Of a stretch of 64,000 bases of DNA, positions 17,027 through 25,631 are shown one piece after another (the first letter of the stretch is position 1; every line of letters starts with the position of its first letter). The translations under genes were made by a program, and so were the position numbers. The notes under the pieces are model-generated. The model was not told the origin of the DNA. It did not search any database and worked only from the letters and a program-made list of their open reading frames with translations. This DNA comes from DASVRZ01 sp038230215 (GTDB taxonomy: Bacteria; Verrucomicrobiota; Verrucomicrobiia; Chthoniobacterales; DASVRZ01), in the NCBI GenBank assembly GCA_038230215.1, contig JBBRNR010000002.1, positions 333,436 to 397,435 of the forward strand. The letters are read 5' to 3'.

Positions 17027-17340
17027 CCGTCCACGAACAGTTTAGACAGCGTCGGGTGAAGCTGCTTAAGGGTATCGCTGCAAGCTTCGTCTTGTTCGCG
17101 GCTGCGAGTTCGCTCGCCAACAAACATCCTTCTCCGATTCTCGTGGCGTTGATCCTTCTTGCCTTCGCCGGTTTTGGTGTTTGCACCATCCTCATCAACT
17201 TTGCCTGCAAGTGTCCGCGCTGTCGGAAATGCATCATAGCCATCAACACTCCCGACACGAGCTTCCTCTCTTTTCCACGTTATTGCGGTCACTGCGGTTT
17301 GGATTTCGAGTCTGTCGATGCTGACACACCACCCATCTAA
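17023..17340 (+). CDS. Small membrane protein with a zinc-ribbon-like tail, 105 aa
   Basis: Two hydrophobic segments (about residues 17-32 and 38-60) are followed by CPRCRKC (about 64-70) and YCGHCGLDFES (about 86-96). The two Cys-x2-Cys pairs look like a zinc ribbon on the cytoplasmic side. It is translationally coupled to the preceding gene. No named family is recognised. Confidence 0.6.
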   Translation: MTVHEQFRQRRVKLLKGIAASFVLFAAASSLANKHPSPILVALILLAFAGFGVCTILINFACKCPRCRKCIIAINTPDTSFLSFPRYCGHCGLDFESVDADTPPI

Positions 17341-17405
17341 CCATGCAACCACGCCCGTTACTTTTGCGCTTGGGCAAGTAAGGCGTCGTCGATATTTAGG
17401 TCGTC

Positions 17406-17440
17406 CTCATGCAGATGAAACTGAAAATCATCTGCATGAG
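17406..17440. terminator. Perfect 13-bp hairpin between convergent genes, likely bidirectional terminator
   Basis: CTCATGCAGATGA (17406-17418) is perfectly inverted as TCATCTGCATGAG (17428-17440) with a 9-base loop. It lies between the stop of the zinc-ribbon gene (17340) and the stop of transketolase (17449, minus strand). There is no long T-run on either side, so termination is inferred from position and stem strength. Confidence 0.6.
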
Positions 17441-17448
17441 TCACCACA

Positions 17449-19431
17449 TTAGAGGCTTTGGACGGTCTTGACTAAATTCTCGGTGCTGATGCCGAGGACT
17501 TTGAAGATGATGGAGCCGGGAGCACTCAGGCCGAAACGGTCGATGCCGACCACTTTGCCGTCGAGGCCGACGTATTTGAACCACAAATCGGACACGCCCG
17601 CCTCGATGGCGACGCGGCGACGGATGGCTCGCGGCAGGATGGATTCCTTGTATTCGTCGCTCTGACGGTCGAATCGCTCGAAACACGGCACGGAGACGAC
17701 GCGGACGCCTTCGCCGAGTTGCTTGGCAGCTTCGATGGCGTATTGCACTTCGCTGCCTGCTCCGAGGAGGATGGTCTTTAACTCGCCTTTTTCGGGGAGA
17801 ATGACGTAAGCACCACGTTCGACGCCGGCGCGGCGTTCGGCGACGGTGGCATCGTTGAGCATGGGCACGGCCTGACGGGTGAGCGAGAGTAGGGTGGGTC
17901 CATCGGTGCGACAAAAAGCAGCAGCGAAGGCTCCCGCCGTTTCCTCGGGATCAGCGGGACGAATGACGTCCAGATTGGGAATGACTCGCAGGGAACTGAC
18001 GGTTTCCACGGGTTCATGCGTCGGACCGTCCTCGCCGACTCCCACTGAGTCGTGTGTGAAGATATAAAGAGTGGGCAAATGCGACAACGCCGCCAGTCGG
18101 ATCGAGGCGCGGCAGTAGTCGGCGAACACGAGGAAGGTCGCGCCCGAGGCTCGGAAAATCCCGTGGTAGGCGATGCCGTTCATGATCGACGTCATGCCGT
18201 GCTCGCGGATGCCGAAGCGGATGTTGCGCCCGCTGGGGTTGCCGGGAGTGAAATCCTTGCTGCTGTTGATATAATTCAAAGTCGAACCGTAAAGATCGGC
18301 GCTGCCCCCGACCAGCAACGGGAGGGCGTCGGCCAGCGGCTGGAGAACGTCGCTGCCAGCCTTGCGGGTGGCGATTTTCGAGTCTGCCGGGAAGGCGGGA
18401 ATTTTATCAATTAGGTTGGCCGGAATGGATTTGGTAATGCCGCTGTCGAGCAGGGCCGAGAGAGCCGGGTTGGTTTTTTCCCAGGCGAGGAAAAGCTTCT
18501 GCCAGGCGTCGTATTTCTCCTTTTGGACAGCCTGACGCGCGACGAAAAACTCTGCGACCGCCGGATCGACGTAGAAATGTTCCTCGGGAAGGTCGAGTCC
18601 CTTGCGGGCGGCATCGGCAAATTTCGCGCCGCCTTCGCCATGACCCTTGGCCGTACCAGCGACTTCGGGAATGCCCTGCGCGATGAGGGTGCGAACGATG
18701 ATGAAATGCGGTTTGCCATTGGCGACGCGGGCTTTGTCGTAGGCGACGAGGAAGGCTTCCATGTCGTGACCGTCCACGATCTGCACGTCGAAGCCGTAAG
18801 CCTCGTAGCGCTTGGCTGTGTCCTCACTTTGCGAGGCGTCGGCCATCGCGTCGAGGGTAACGTCGTTGCTGTCGTAAATGAGGATGAGATTGTCGAGTTG
18901 GTAGTGACCGGCGAATGAAGACGCCTCTGCTGCCACGCCTTCCTGAAGACAACCGTCACCGGCTAACGCGACGATTTTATGATCGAAAATGGCGTGTTCG
19001 GTGGTGTTGAAACGGGCGGCTGCCATTTTGGCCGAGAGCGCCATGCCCACGGCGTTGCCCACGCCTTGGCCGAGCGGACCGGTGGTGCATTCCACCCCCA
19101 CCGTGTGGCCATATTCCGGATGTCCGGGGGTCTTGCTGTCGAGCACGCGGAAATTTGCCACGTCCTCGATGCTCAAATCATAGCCCGCCAGATGCAGCCA
19201 GGAATAAAGGAACATGCTGCCGTGACCCGCCGAAAGAACGAAGCGATCGCGGTTCAGCCAATGCGGGTCCGCCGGGTAAAAATTCAGCGCCTCGCCGAAA
19301 AGCACCGCTCCCACTTCCGCAGCACCGAGCGGCAAACCGAGGTGTCCTGAATTAGACTTGTGAACGGCGTCGATGGCCAGACCACGGGCAATGTTGGCAG
19401 CGCGAGAAAGAATGGGAAGATTGAGTGACAT
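17449..19431 (-). CDS. tkt: Transketolase
   Basis: The protein has 660 aa from the ATG at 19431, which gives the usual N-terminus (MSLNLPILSRAANIARG); the ATG at 19458 would add nine residues. The enzyme moves two-carbon ketol units in the pentose phosphate pathway. The thiamine-diphosphate domain contains the GDG motif (GDGCLQEG, 158-165) with the later ND. The pyrimidine-binding domain has the catalytic Glu in RFGIREHGM (about residue 405). The C-terminal transketolase domain (about 530-660) is complete. Length is normal. Confidence 0.96.
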   Translation of the reverse strand: MSLNLPILSRAANIARGLAIDAVHKSNSGHLGLPLGAAEVGAVLFGEALNFYPADPHWLNRDRFVLSAGHGSMFLYSWLHLAGYDLSIEDVANFRVLDSKTPGHPEYGHTVGVECTTGPLGQGVGNAVGMALSAKMAAARFNTTEHAIFDHKIVALAGDGCLQEGVAAEASSFAGHYQLDNLILIYDSNDVTLDAMADASQSEDTAKRYEAYGFDVQIVDGHDMEAFLVAYDKARVANGKPHFIIVRTLIAQGIPEVAGTAKGHGEGGAKFADAARKGLDLPEEHFYVDPAVAEFFVARQAVQKEKYDAWQKLFLAWEKTNPALSALLDSGITKSIPANLIDKIPAFPADSKIATRKAGSDVLQPLADALPLLVGGSADLYGSTLNYINSSKDFTPGNPSGRNIRFGIREHGMTSIMNGIAYHGIFRASGATFLVFADYCRASIRLAALSHLPTLYIFTHDSVGVGEDGPTHEPVETVSSLRVIPNLDVIRPADPEETAGAFAAAFCRTDGPTLLSLTRQAVPMLNDATVAERRAGVERGAYVILPEKGELKTILLGAGSEVQYAIEAAKQLGEGVRVVSVPCFERFDRQSDEYKESILPRAIRRRVAIEAGVSDLWFKYVGLDGKVVGIDRFGLSAPGSIIFKVLGISTENLVKTVQSL

Positions 19432-19614
19432 AAATGATGGGTATTTTTGGAGTGGCAAGGCTAAGAGAAAATTCCGGGGGATGACAACCCCTTAAGCCGA
19501 AGGAATCAAAAAATCTGATTTTGTAAATCGTGCGACCAGCGCTCCCTAAAGTTTTGCATTCGAGTTCCATACGAATGCGGCGTTCCCCTGCCCAAAGTCC
19601 CCCTGCATCCCGAC

Positions 19615-20298
19615 TCAGATCCGTATGCGACGCCCTCCATCTTTAGGATCGGTCGGACGCGAAAGCGGGCTCGCCACTTCCGGCACACGCGGGATGCCCG
19701 CCGCGCCGCGCTCGCGCAATTCGAGAATCCCATCGCAGATGCCCTGGGCAATGGCGTCCCGGGTTTTTGCCTGGGCCAGACGTTTTGCCTCCGAGGGATT
19801 TGTTAGGTAACCGCCCTCGACCAGGACCGCTGGAATCTGCGGGTTGCGTGTCAGGCGCAAGCGGCGGCGGTTGATTGCGATGTTCATGAGACCCGCCTGT
19901 AGGGCCACATTGCGCTGGATGCGAGCCGCCAGGGCCGTGGCGTCGGGGCGCCAGAAAAACGTCTCCACTCCATGCGGCTCGCTCCCGCCGACCGCGTTGT
20001 AATGAATGGAAACCAGCACGGCGTCGCGACCACGATAGCGGTTCGCCAGGGCCACGCGGTCGTCGAGTTCGATGAAGAAATCGGCGTCGCGCAGCAGGAT
20101 GGATTTCATACCGACGCGAGTTAGCTTCGACTGGAGCCGGAGGGCCGTATCGAGGGTGAGTTGCTTTTCGACGAGCCCGTTTCCCGTGCCGCCGCTGTCT
20201 TTCCCCCCGTGGCCGGCGTCAATGATGACCAGCGACGGCGAGGCGGCTGAGGCGAGTTGGATTCCGATGAAACAGAAAAGTAGGAGACGAAAAAGCAT
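19615..20298 (-). CDS. N-acetylmuramoyl-L-alanine amidase (Amidase_3), secreted
   Basis: This 227-aa protein has a signal peptide (residues 1-18, LFRLLLFCFIGIQLASA) and one AmiC-type catalytic domain. Zinc-site motifs are IDAGHGG (His30), Glu44 in LVEKQLTLD and His99 in VSIHYNA. The catalytic glutamate is in VLVEGGYLTN (Glu161). It cleaves the bond between MurNAc and L-Ala in the periplasm, which is needed for daughter-cell separation or cell-wall recycling. There is no AMIN or SPOR domain, so targeting depends on a partner. The C-terminal tail is rich in Pro, Arg and Asp and lacks structure. Confidence 0.92.
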   Translation of the reverse strand: MLFRLLLFCFIGIQLASAASPSLVIIDAGHGGKDSGGTGNGLVEKQLTLDTALRLQSKLTRVGMKSILLRDADFFIELDDRVALANRYRGRDAVLVSIHYNAVGGSEPHGVETFFWRPDATALAARIQRNVALQAGLMNIAINRRRLRLTRNPQIPAVLVEGGYLTNPSEAKRLAQAKTRDAIAQGICDGILELRERGAAGIPRVPEVASPLSRPTDPKDGGRRIRI

Positions 20299-20447
20299 GA
20301 TGTTTTTCTAACGGCCCGCCCAGCCGCTGTAAACATGCGCCATCGAATGGGATAGTGATTTCATTGTTCTGAGGAAATGTTGATGCAAGACGCCGAGCCA
20401 CGCAAACCGCTTGCGCCGAGCGTCCAAATCAGTTTGCCTAGCGGGCC

Positions 20448-22265
20448 ATGGATTTTCTCGACGAACTCAATAGCGGTCTGCTTTGCGGCGATGGCGCGAT
20501 GGGGACCGAAATCATGGCGCGCGGCGCGCTCGTCGATGGCTGTTTCGAGGAACTCGTCGTCTCAGAACCGGGGCTCATTTCCGGCATACACGCGGATTAT
20601 CTCGCCGCCGGATCGCGGGTGATCGAGACCAATTCCTTTGGCGCGAATGCCGTGCGGCTCGCCCGGTTTGGCTTGGAAAATCGCGTCGCCGAACTCAATT
20701 CCAGCGCCGCCCGACTCGCCAAAGTCGCCGCCCTCGGCAAGAACGCCCACGTTGCCGGTTCGGTCGGTCCGAGTGGACTCAGCGCCGAGGCGATCCGTGA
20801 GCAGGGCGTGGACCGGCGCGGCGTCTTTCACGAGCAAATCAGCGCGCTCCTGGATGGCGGCGTCGATTTGATCCAACTCGAAACATTTCTCGACCTGGAC
20901 GAAATTCTCCTCGCCCTCGAAGTCAGTAAGAATCTCAGCGGAGTACCAGTCATATGTTCGATGGTTTGCAACGAGGAGGGTCGTCTGACGTCAGGTCTAA
21001 GCATCGTCGAAGCCTTCCGTAAATTGACCGCCGCCGGAGCCGACGTCGTGGGGTTGAATTGCCTCACCGGCCCGCACGCCATGCTCCGCGTCCTGGAAAA
21101 AATTCCACTCGAGTTCCATCTCAGTGCATTTCCCAATGCCGGACATCCGCTCTATCGCGACGGTCGATATTTGTATGGACTTTCGCCCGAGTATTTCGCC
21201 ACAGCCGGACGCGAGTTTGCCGCACAGGGCGCGCGCCTGATCGGGGGCTGCTGCGGCATCGGACCTGAACACATCGCCGCGCTTTCCAAAACCCTCATCG
21301 GACTGCAACCCGCCTCGCAAAAAACCGTCGTCCGCGTCACTGAGGCCCCGCGTCCATCCGCCAAGACGCACTCTGAGGAAACGAGTTTGCTCGACCTCAT
21401 CGCTGCTGGAAAAACAGTCATCGTAACCGAACTCGACCCTCCGAAAACGCTCGATCTCGAAAAATATTTCGCGGGAGCCCAAGCACTCACCGAGGCTGGC
21501 AGCGACGCCATTACGCTGGCCGACAATTCTCTCGCCATCCTGCGCGTGGCCAACGTTTCCATCGGCGCGTTGTTAAAGGAGCGATTCGACATCATGCCAC
21601 TGATACACGTTAGTTGCCGCGACCGTAATTTACTTGGACTCCAAAGCGAACTCATGGGCATCGCCGCGCTCGGCATTCGCCACATTTTGCCTCTCACCGG
21701 CGACCCGGCGAAAGTGGGCGACCACCCCGGCGCGTCGTCGGTCTATGACGTGAATTCCATCGAACTCATGCGCATCATCGCGCGGCTTAACGAAGGCTAC
21801 AATCACGCCGGAAAAAGCATCAAAGTGCAGACCAATTTCGTCCAGGGTTGCACCTTCAATCCCAACGCCAAAAACCTCGATACCCAAGTCGCCCGGCTGG
21901 AACGCAAGATTGCCGCTGGGGCGAGTTACGTCATGACCCAGCCTGTCTTTGACACCGCGCTCGTTGCCGAAATGCACCACCGCACCGCGCATCTCAACGT
22001 TCCGATTTTCACCGGAGTCTGGCCGTTATTAAATGGACGCCAGACAGAGTTTCTCCACAACGAAGTCCCCGGCATTTCCATTCCTGACAACGTCCGCGAA
22101 ACCATGCGCGGGCTGGAGGGTGTCGAGGGTAAAAAGAAGGGAATCGAACTCGGAAAAGACATCTGCAAGGCCGTCCTCGATCATTTTCCCGGTGTCTATC
22201 TCATCACACCATTTCTCAACTACGAAACCACCGTCGAGCTCGCCGGATTCGTTAGATCGTTATGA
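20448..22265 (+). CDS. Bifunctional homocysteine S-methyltransferase / methylenetetrahydrofolate reductase
   Basis: This 605-aa fusion resembles YitJ. Residues 1-295 form the zinc-dependent homocysteine methyltransferase barrel, with Cys205 (GLNC) and the pair Cys267-Cys268 in GGCCG as zinc ligands. Residues about 310-605 form the FAD-containing MTHFR barrel (TELDPPKT, PLTGDPAKVGDHPG, GCTFNPNAKN, MTQPVFDT). The two activities supply and use the methyl group for methionine. The domains that bind cobalamin in MetH (B12-binding and activation) are absent. Start choice follows the clean N-terminus MDFLDELNSGLLCGDGAMG. Confidence 0.93.
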   Translation: MDFLDELNSGLLCGDGAMGTEIMARGALVDGCFEELVVSEPGLISGIHADYLAAGSRVIETNSFGANAVRLARFGLENRVAELNSSAARLAKVAALGKNAHVAGSVGPSGLSAEAIREQGVDRRGVFHEQISALLDGGVDLIQLETFLDLDEILLALEVSKNLSGVPVICSMVCNEEGRLTSGLSIVEAFRKLTAAGADVVGLNCLTGPHAMLRVLEKIPLEFHLSAFPNAGHPLYRDGRYLYGLSPEYFATAGREFAAQGARLIGGCCGIGPEHIAALSKTLIGLQPASQKTVVRVTEAPRPSAKTHSEETSLLDLIAAGKTVIVTELDPPKTLDLEKYFAGAQALTEAGSDAITLADNSLAILRVANVSIGALLKERFDIMPLIHVSCRDRNLLGLQSELMGIAALGIRHILPLTGDPAKVGDHPGASSVYDVNSIELMRIIARLNEGYNHAGKSIKVQTNFVQGCTFNPNAKNLDTQVARLERKIAAGASYVMTQPVFDTALVAEMHHRTAHLNVPIFTGVWPLLNGRQTEFLHNEVPGISIPDNVRETMRGLEGVEGKKKGIELGKDICKAVLDHFPGVYLITPFLNYETTVELAGFVRSL

Positions 22266-22272
22266 AACTCCG

Positions 22273-22992
22273 ATGAAACGCCGTGTTCTTTCCATGCAAT
22301 ACGGCGGCCTCGCGTTGGCTGGCTGCGTGCTCGCCTGGGTTGCGTGGAAATTTCCCATCCTGAGCTGGATTCAAAATGCCCAGCGTTGGGTCCAGGGCCT
22401 CGGTCCCACCAGTATCGTCGCCTACCCGTTGCTTTACGCGCTCTGCAACGTCCTGTTGCTTCCCGCTGGCGTCCTCGTCGTGGGAGCTGGCTTTTTCTTT
22501 GGATTCTGGCCCGGTTTTTTCATCGTTCTCCTGGGTAATATCCTCGGAGCCTCCATCGCCTTCGCCATTTCCCGCACCGTCGCCCGGAAATGGGTCGAAC
22601 GGAAAATGCTGGTGAACGTGCGCTGGCGGGCGATGGACGAAGTCATCGGAGAAAAGGGCGGGCGCATCGTCTTTCTCAGCCAACTGCATCCCCTCTTTCC
22701 CACCAGCCTGCTCAACTATTTCTACGGCATCACGCGGCTGCCCTTTTGGTCCTGTCTTGGCTGGGTCGCGCTCGGCCAAATACCAGGCATTTTTTTCTAC
22801 GTTTACCTGGGCACCATCGGACAATACGGCGTGCAGATTCTCCATGAGAAATCCCGTTTTCAACTCGGCGAGTCCGGTCTCTGGATCGCCGGTTTGCTCG
22901 CTGCACTGGGTATCACGATTACCCTCGCCCGCCTCTCGATGAACCTCCTTAAGGAAATCGACGAGCGCGCTGTGGCCCTGCAAGTCGGATGA
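22273..22992 (+). CDS. TVP38/TMEM64 family (VTT domain) membrane protein
   Basis: The protein has 239 aa from the ATG at 22273, 7 bases after the previous stop; the longer open frame upstream overlaps the MTHFR gene. Five or six hydrophobic segments are present with the VTT/SNARE-associated core: FFGFWPGFFIVLLGNILGA, a basic stretch ARKWVERKM, then FLSQLHPLFPTSLLNYFYG. The family includes DedA-like proteins implicated in lipid carrier transport; the substrate is unknown here. Its last codons overlap the start of the next gene (ATGA). Confidence 0.85.
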   Translation: MKRRVLSMQYGGLALAGCVLAWVAWKFPILSWIQNAQRWVQGLGPTSIVAYPLLYALCNVLLLPAGVLVVGAGFFFGFWPGFFIVLLGNILGASIAFAISRTVARKWVERKMLVNVRWRAMDEVIGEKGGRIVFLSQLHPLFPTSLLNYFYGITRLPFWSCLGWVALGQIPGIFFYVYLGTIGQYGVQILHEKSRFQLGESGLWIAGLLAALGITITLARLSMNLLKEIDERAVALQVG

Positions 22993-24458
22993 AAAAACTT
23001 CTCATCGGAGTTGCAGGGTTATCATTCCTCATCTTCGTCGCACTCGTCACCTTCGGCCAATGCGTTGGGCTTAATCTCAGCCACGACGAGCACCAATTCA
23101 TCGCCCCAGCCGTCCTCTGGGCCCGCAACGGTCTCCTGCCCTATCGCAACGTTCCGCTCTTTCATCAACCCTACCTCATCGCGCTCGACGCCTTGGTCAT
23201 CAAAAACGCCTCCTCCCCCCTGCTTGCCGCCCGGCTGATTTCCGGCGCTGCCGCATTTCTCACCGGGTTGCTTCTCTTCGGCTGCGCGTGGCGGGCGACC
23301 CGAGAAAAACCCATCGGACTTAGGCTCATCTCTGGCATTTCCATAGTCATGCTCTGGCTCACCAGCCACTTGTTTCTCGTCTCCTCGGGTCGCGCCTGGA
23401 ACCACGATTTACCCAGCTTGCTCGCCATTTCCGCCTTCGCACTCCTCCTTTTTTCGGACACACCGCGGCACTGGCACTGGCTCGTCGCAGGTCTGCTGGC
23501 TGGGCTCGCTACCGGCGGACGCCTCACCTTCGCCCCTTTTGCCGGACTGCTCCCTCTCACCGCCCTGTTCTGGCGAAACATCCCGTTGCGCACACGCTTT
23601 TTCTATCTGACTTGCAGTGGAATCGGAGTCGTTACTGCCCTGCTGCCCAGCCTGTGGTTTTATCTGCAAAGCCCTGAGGGCTACCTCTTTGGCAACTTCG
23701 AGTTTCCCCGTCTGCCGCTCCTCGAAGCCGATAACAATCGCATCCTGAAAACCATGACTCCATGGAGAAAACTGCGCTTTTTTTTCAAGGAAGTCATCGT
23801 CTCCAACCTCCCGCTGGCCCTTGCGGCGATCAGCCTCGGCATCATCGCTCTGCGCCAGAATCGAATGAAACTCCCCTGGCGCTGGATTGTCCCCAGCCTG
23901 GCCCTCGTCGCCGGAGCCTTCGCGCCGTCGCGTTACGAAATGCAGCATTTCTACATCGTCGTGCCACTGGCTGCATTGCTCACCGCGCGGTTTCTGCAAT
24001 CAGCCAAAAGGGGCGCGATTTATCTCGCAATCGCCGCAGCACTCATCGGCTGCGTGGTGGGTCACGACGTTTTCAGGCAGCTAGGGGAAGTTTTCCAACA
24101 CAACGATTGGGCCGTGACCCGGCTGCATCAGAAGGGACTGCAACTCCGCTCACGCGTTCCTCACGGAACGGTCCTAAGCCTCGCCCCCATCGTGGTGCTG
24201 GAGGGCGGGATCGACATCGCACCGTCGCTCGCCACAGGGCCATTCGGATGGAAATTTGCCGCGCTCGTTTCGCAACCGAGGCGTGGACGTTTGGGCCTGA
24301 TCGCCCCGTCGGATCTAGCCTCGCTGCCGCCGCCTGCTGCAATTTTGACGGGTCAGGAATCCGACAAACTGGAAAAACCACTAGTCGTTTACGCGCGGCA
24401 GCTTGGCTATCGTCCGGAACATTTTGACGACTCCATCACGCTCTGGATGCGTCCGTAA
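22989..24458 (+). CDS. GT-C-fold (ArnT/PMT-like) multi-pass membrane protein
   Basis: This 489-aa protein has about ten to twelve membrane spans and a C-terminal soluble part of about 110 residues. Just after the first span is a periplasmic Asp-Glu pair in LNLSHDEHQFIAPA. This is the position of the metal and lipid-phosphate-binding acidic residues in family 39/83 transferases such as ArnT. Such enzymes take sugars from polyprenyl-phosphate donors. The acceptor is unknown. The N-terminus overlaps the TVP38 gene by 4 bases, so translation is coupled. Confidence 0.65.
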   Translation: MKKLLIGVAGLSFLIFVALVTFGQCVGLNLSHDEHQFIAPAVLWARNGLLPYRNVPLFHQPYLIALDALVIKNASSPLLAARLISGAAAFLTGLLLFGCAWRATREKPIGLRLISGISIVMLWLTSHLFLVSSGRAWNHDLPSLLAISAFALLLFSDTPRHWHWLVAGLLAGLATGGRLTFAPFAGLLPLTALFWRNIPLRTRFFYLTCSGIGVVTALLPSLWFYLQSPEGYLFGNFEFPRLPLLEADNNRILKTMTPWRKLRFFFKEVIVSNLPLALAAISLGIIALRQNRMKLPWRWIVPSLALVAGAFAPSRYEMQHFYIVVPLAALLTARFLQSAKRGAIYLAIAAALIGCVVGHDVFRQLGEVFQHNDWAVTRLHQKGLQLRSRVPHGTVLSLAPIVVLEGGIDIAPSLATGPFGWKFAALVSQPRRGRLGLIAPSDLASLPPPAAILTGQESDKLEKPLVVYARQLGYRPEHFDDSITLWMRP

Positions 24459-24570
24459 GTGGGATTTTAACCCAGGTCGCCGGGTTTGACATTGAGGTTG
24501 GCAGAGAGTAAACGGCTTTCCGCAGAATTCTCTTAGGTAGTTTTCTAGAATAATTCGCGTCCAATTTTTT

Positions 24571-25227
24571 ATGGAGCAAAAAGAGCTGACGCTCACCGTT
24601 AACGAAATTTACCAATCCATCCAAGGCGAGAGCACTTGGGCCGGGCTGCGGTGTGTGTTTGTGCGGCTGACATTTTGCGACCTGCGCTGCACGTATTGCG
24701 ACACGGCTTATGCGTTTTACAAAGGCGAAAAGCGGGTTCTTTCCGAGATCATCAGCGAGGTGCTGGCGATGGATTGTCCGCTGGTCGAAATCACCGGAGG
24801 CGAACCGCTTTTGCAAAAAAACGTCCTACCCCTGATGACCGCGCTCTGCGACGCTGGCAAGACGGTTCTGATTGAGACGAGCGGTGCGCACGACATTTCG
24901 AAGATCGATCCGCGCGTGCATCGGATTATGGATTTGAAGACGCCGGACAGCGGCGAATCAGGGCGGAATCTGTGGACGAACATCGCGTATCTGACGCAGA
25001 AGGATGAGGTGAAATTCGTCATCGGATCGCGATTGGACTACGACTGGGCGAAGCAACAACTTTCTCAATACAATCTGACTCGCCTCTGCACCGTTTTGTT
25101 TTCCCCGAATTTCACTGTCATCGAGCCGCGTCTGATCGTGGAATGGCTCGTGGAGGATAAGCTCGATGTGCGTTTCCAACTCCAGATGCATAAGTTCATC
25201 TGGGATCCGAAAAAACAGGGAGTCTGA
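24571..25227 (+). CDS. queE: 7-carboxy-7-deazaguanine synthase
   Basis: This 218-aa radical-SAM enzyme converts 6-carboxytetrahydropterin to CDG in queuosine synthesis. The iron-sulfur motif is Cx3Cx2C: Cys36, Cys40 and Cys43 in FCDLRCTYC. NEIYQSIQGEST near the start and EITGGEPLLQ (SAM-binding GGE) are typical. It is followed 5 bases later by the queD-like gene, giving a two-gene queuosine unit. No preQ1-type riboswitch was recognised in the 112 bases upstream. Confidence 0.94.
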   Translation: MEQKELTLTVNEIYQSIQGESTWAGLRCVFVRLTFCDLRCTYCDTAYAFYKGEKRVLSEIISEVLAMDCPLVEITGGEPLLQKNVLPLMTALCDAGKTVLIETSGAHDISKIDPRVHRIMDLKTPDSGESGRNLWTNIAYLTQKDEVKFVIGSRLDYDWAKQQLSQYNLTRLCTVLFSPNFTVIEPRLIVEWLVEDKLDVRFQLQMHKFIWDPKKQGV

Positions 25228-25232
25228 TAATT

Positions 25233-25598
25233 ATGAAAGCAACGATGACCAAGGATTTCACTTTTGAAGCGGCCCAGACTCTCCCCAGTGCGCCGGAAGG
25301 CCACAAATGCCGCCTGATGCACGGCCACAGTTTTAAGGTGGAAGTTTCTGTGACGGGAGAGGTCGATCCCGAAGTGGGCTGGATTTACGATCACGCCAAA
25401 ATCACCGGCGCGATGAAACCGCTGATCGACCGGATGGATCATTCGTATCTCAACGAGATCGAGGGCATGGAAAATCCGACGATCGAGAACATGGCCGCTT
25501 GGTTTTGGCGGAAGATCGAAGCACAGCTCCCGGGCTTGAGTGAGATCGTAATCTACGAAACGCCGACAGCGCGGTGTAGTTTTCGCGGGGAATTTTAG
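25233..25598 (+). CDS. queD: 6-carboxytetrahydropterin synthase, with Gln at a zinc-ligand position
   Basis: This 121-aa member of the PTPS family acts one step before QueE. It has the catalytic Cys26 in GHKCRLMHGHSF, zinc ligands His30 and His32, the GWIYDHAKI motif, and MDHSYLN with its catalytic His. The third zinc ligand, a histidine in the EAAH motif of well-studied QueD enzymes, is replaced here by Gln15 (FEAAQTLP). The rest of the protein looks intact and the partner queE is adjacent, so function is still the best assumption. Confidence 0.88.
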   Translation: MKATMTKDFTFEAAQTLPSAPEGHKCRLMHGHSFKVEVSVTGEVDPEVGWIYDHAKITGAMKPLIDRMDHSYLNEIEGMENPTIENMAAWFWRKIEAQLPGLSEIVIYETPTARCSFRGEF

Positions 25599-25631
25599 GT
25601 TTCCGACTTTTTCAGTCGAGTTCCATCAGAC

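Noticed and set aside
20299..20447. SAM or SAH riboswitch upstream of the homocysteine methyltransferase/MTHFR gene
   Set aside because: The leader is short and I could not fold it into any known consensus by eye.
24459..24570. PreQ1 riboswitch upstream of queE
   Set aside because: No C-rich loop hairpin with the A-rich tail was found; only a TTGACA-like string without a good -10 element is present.
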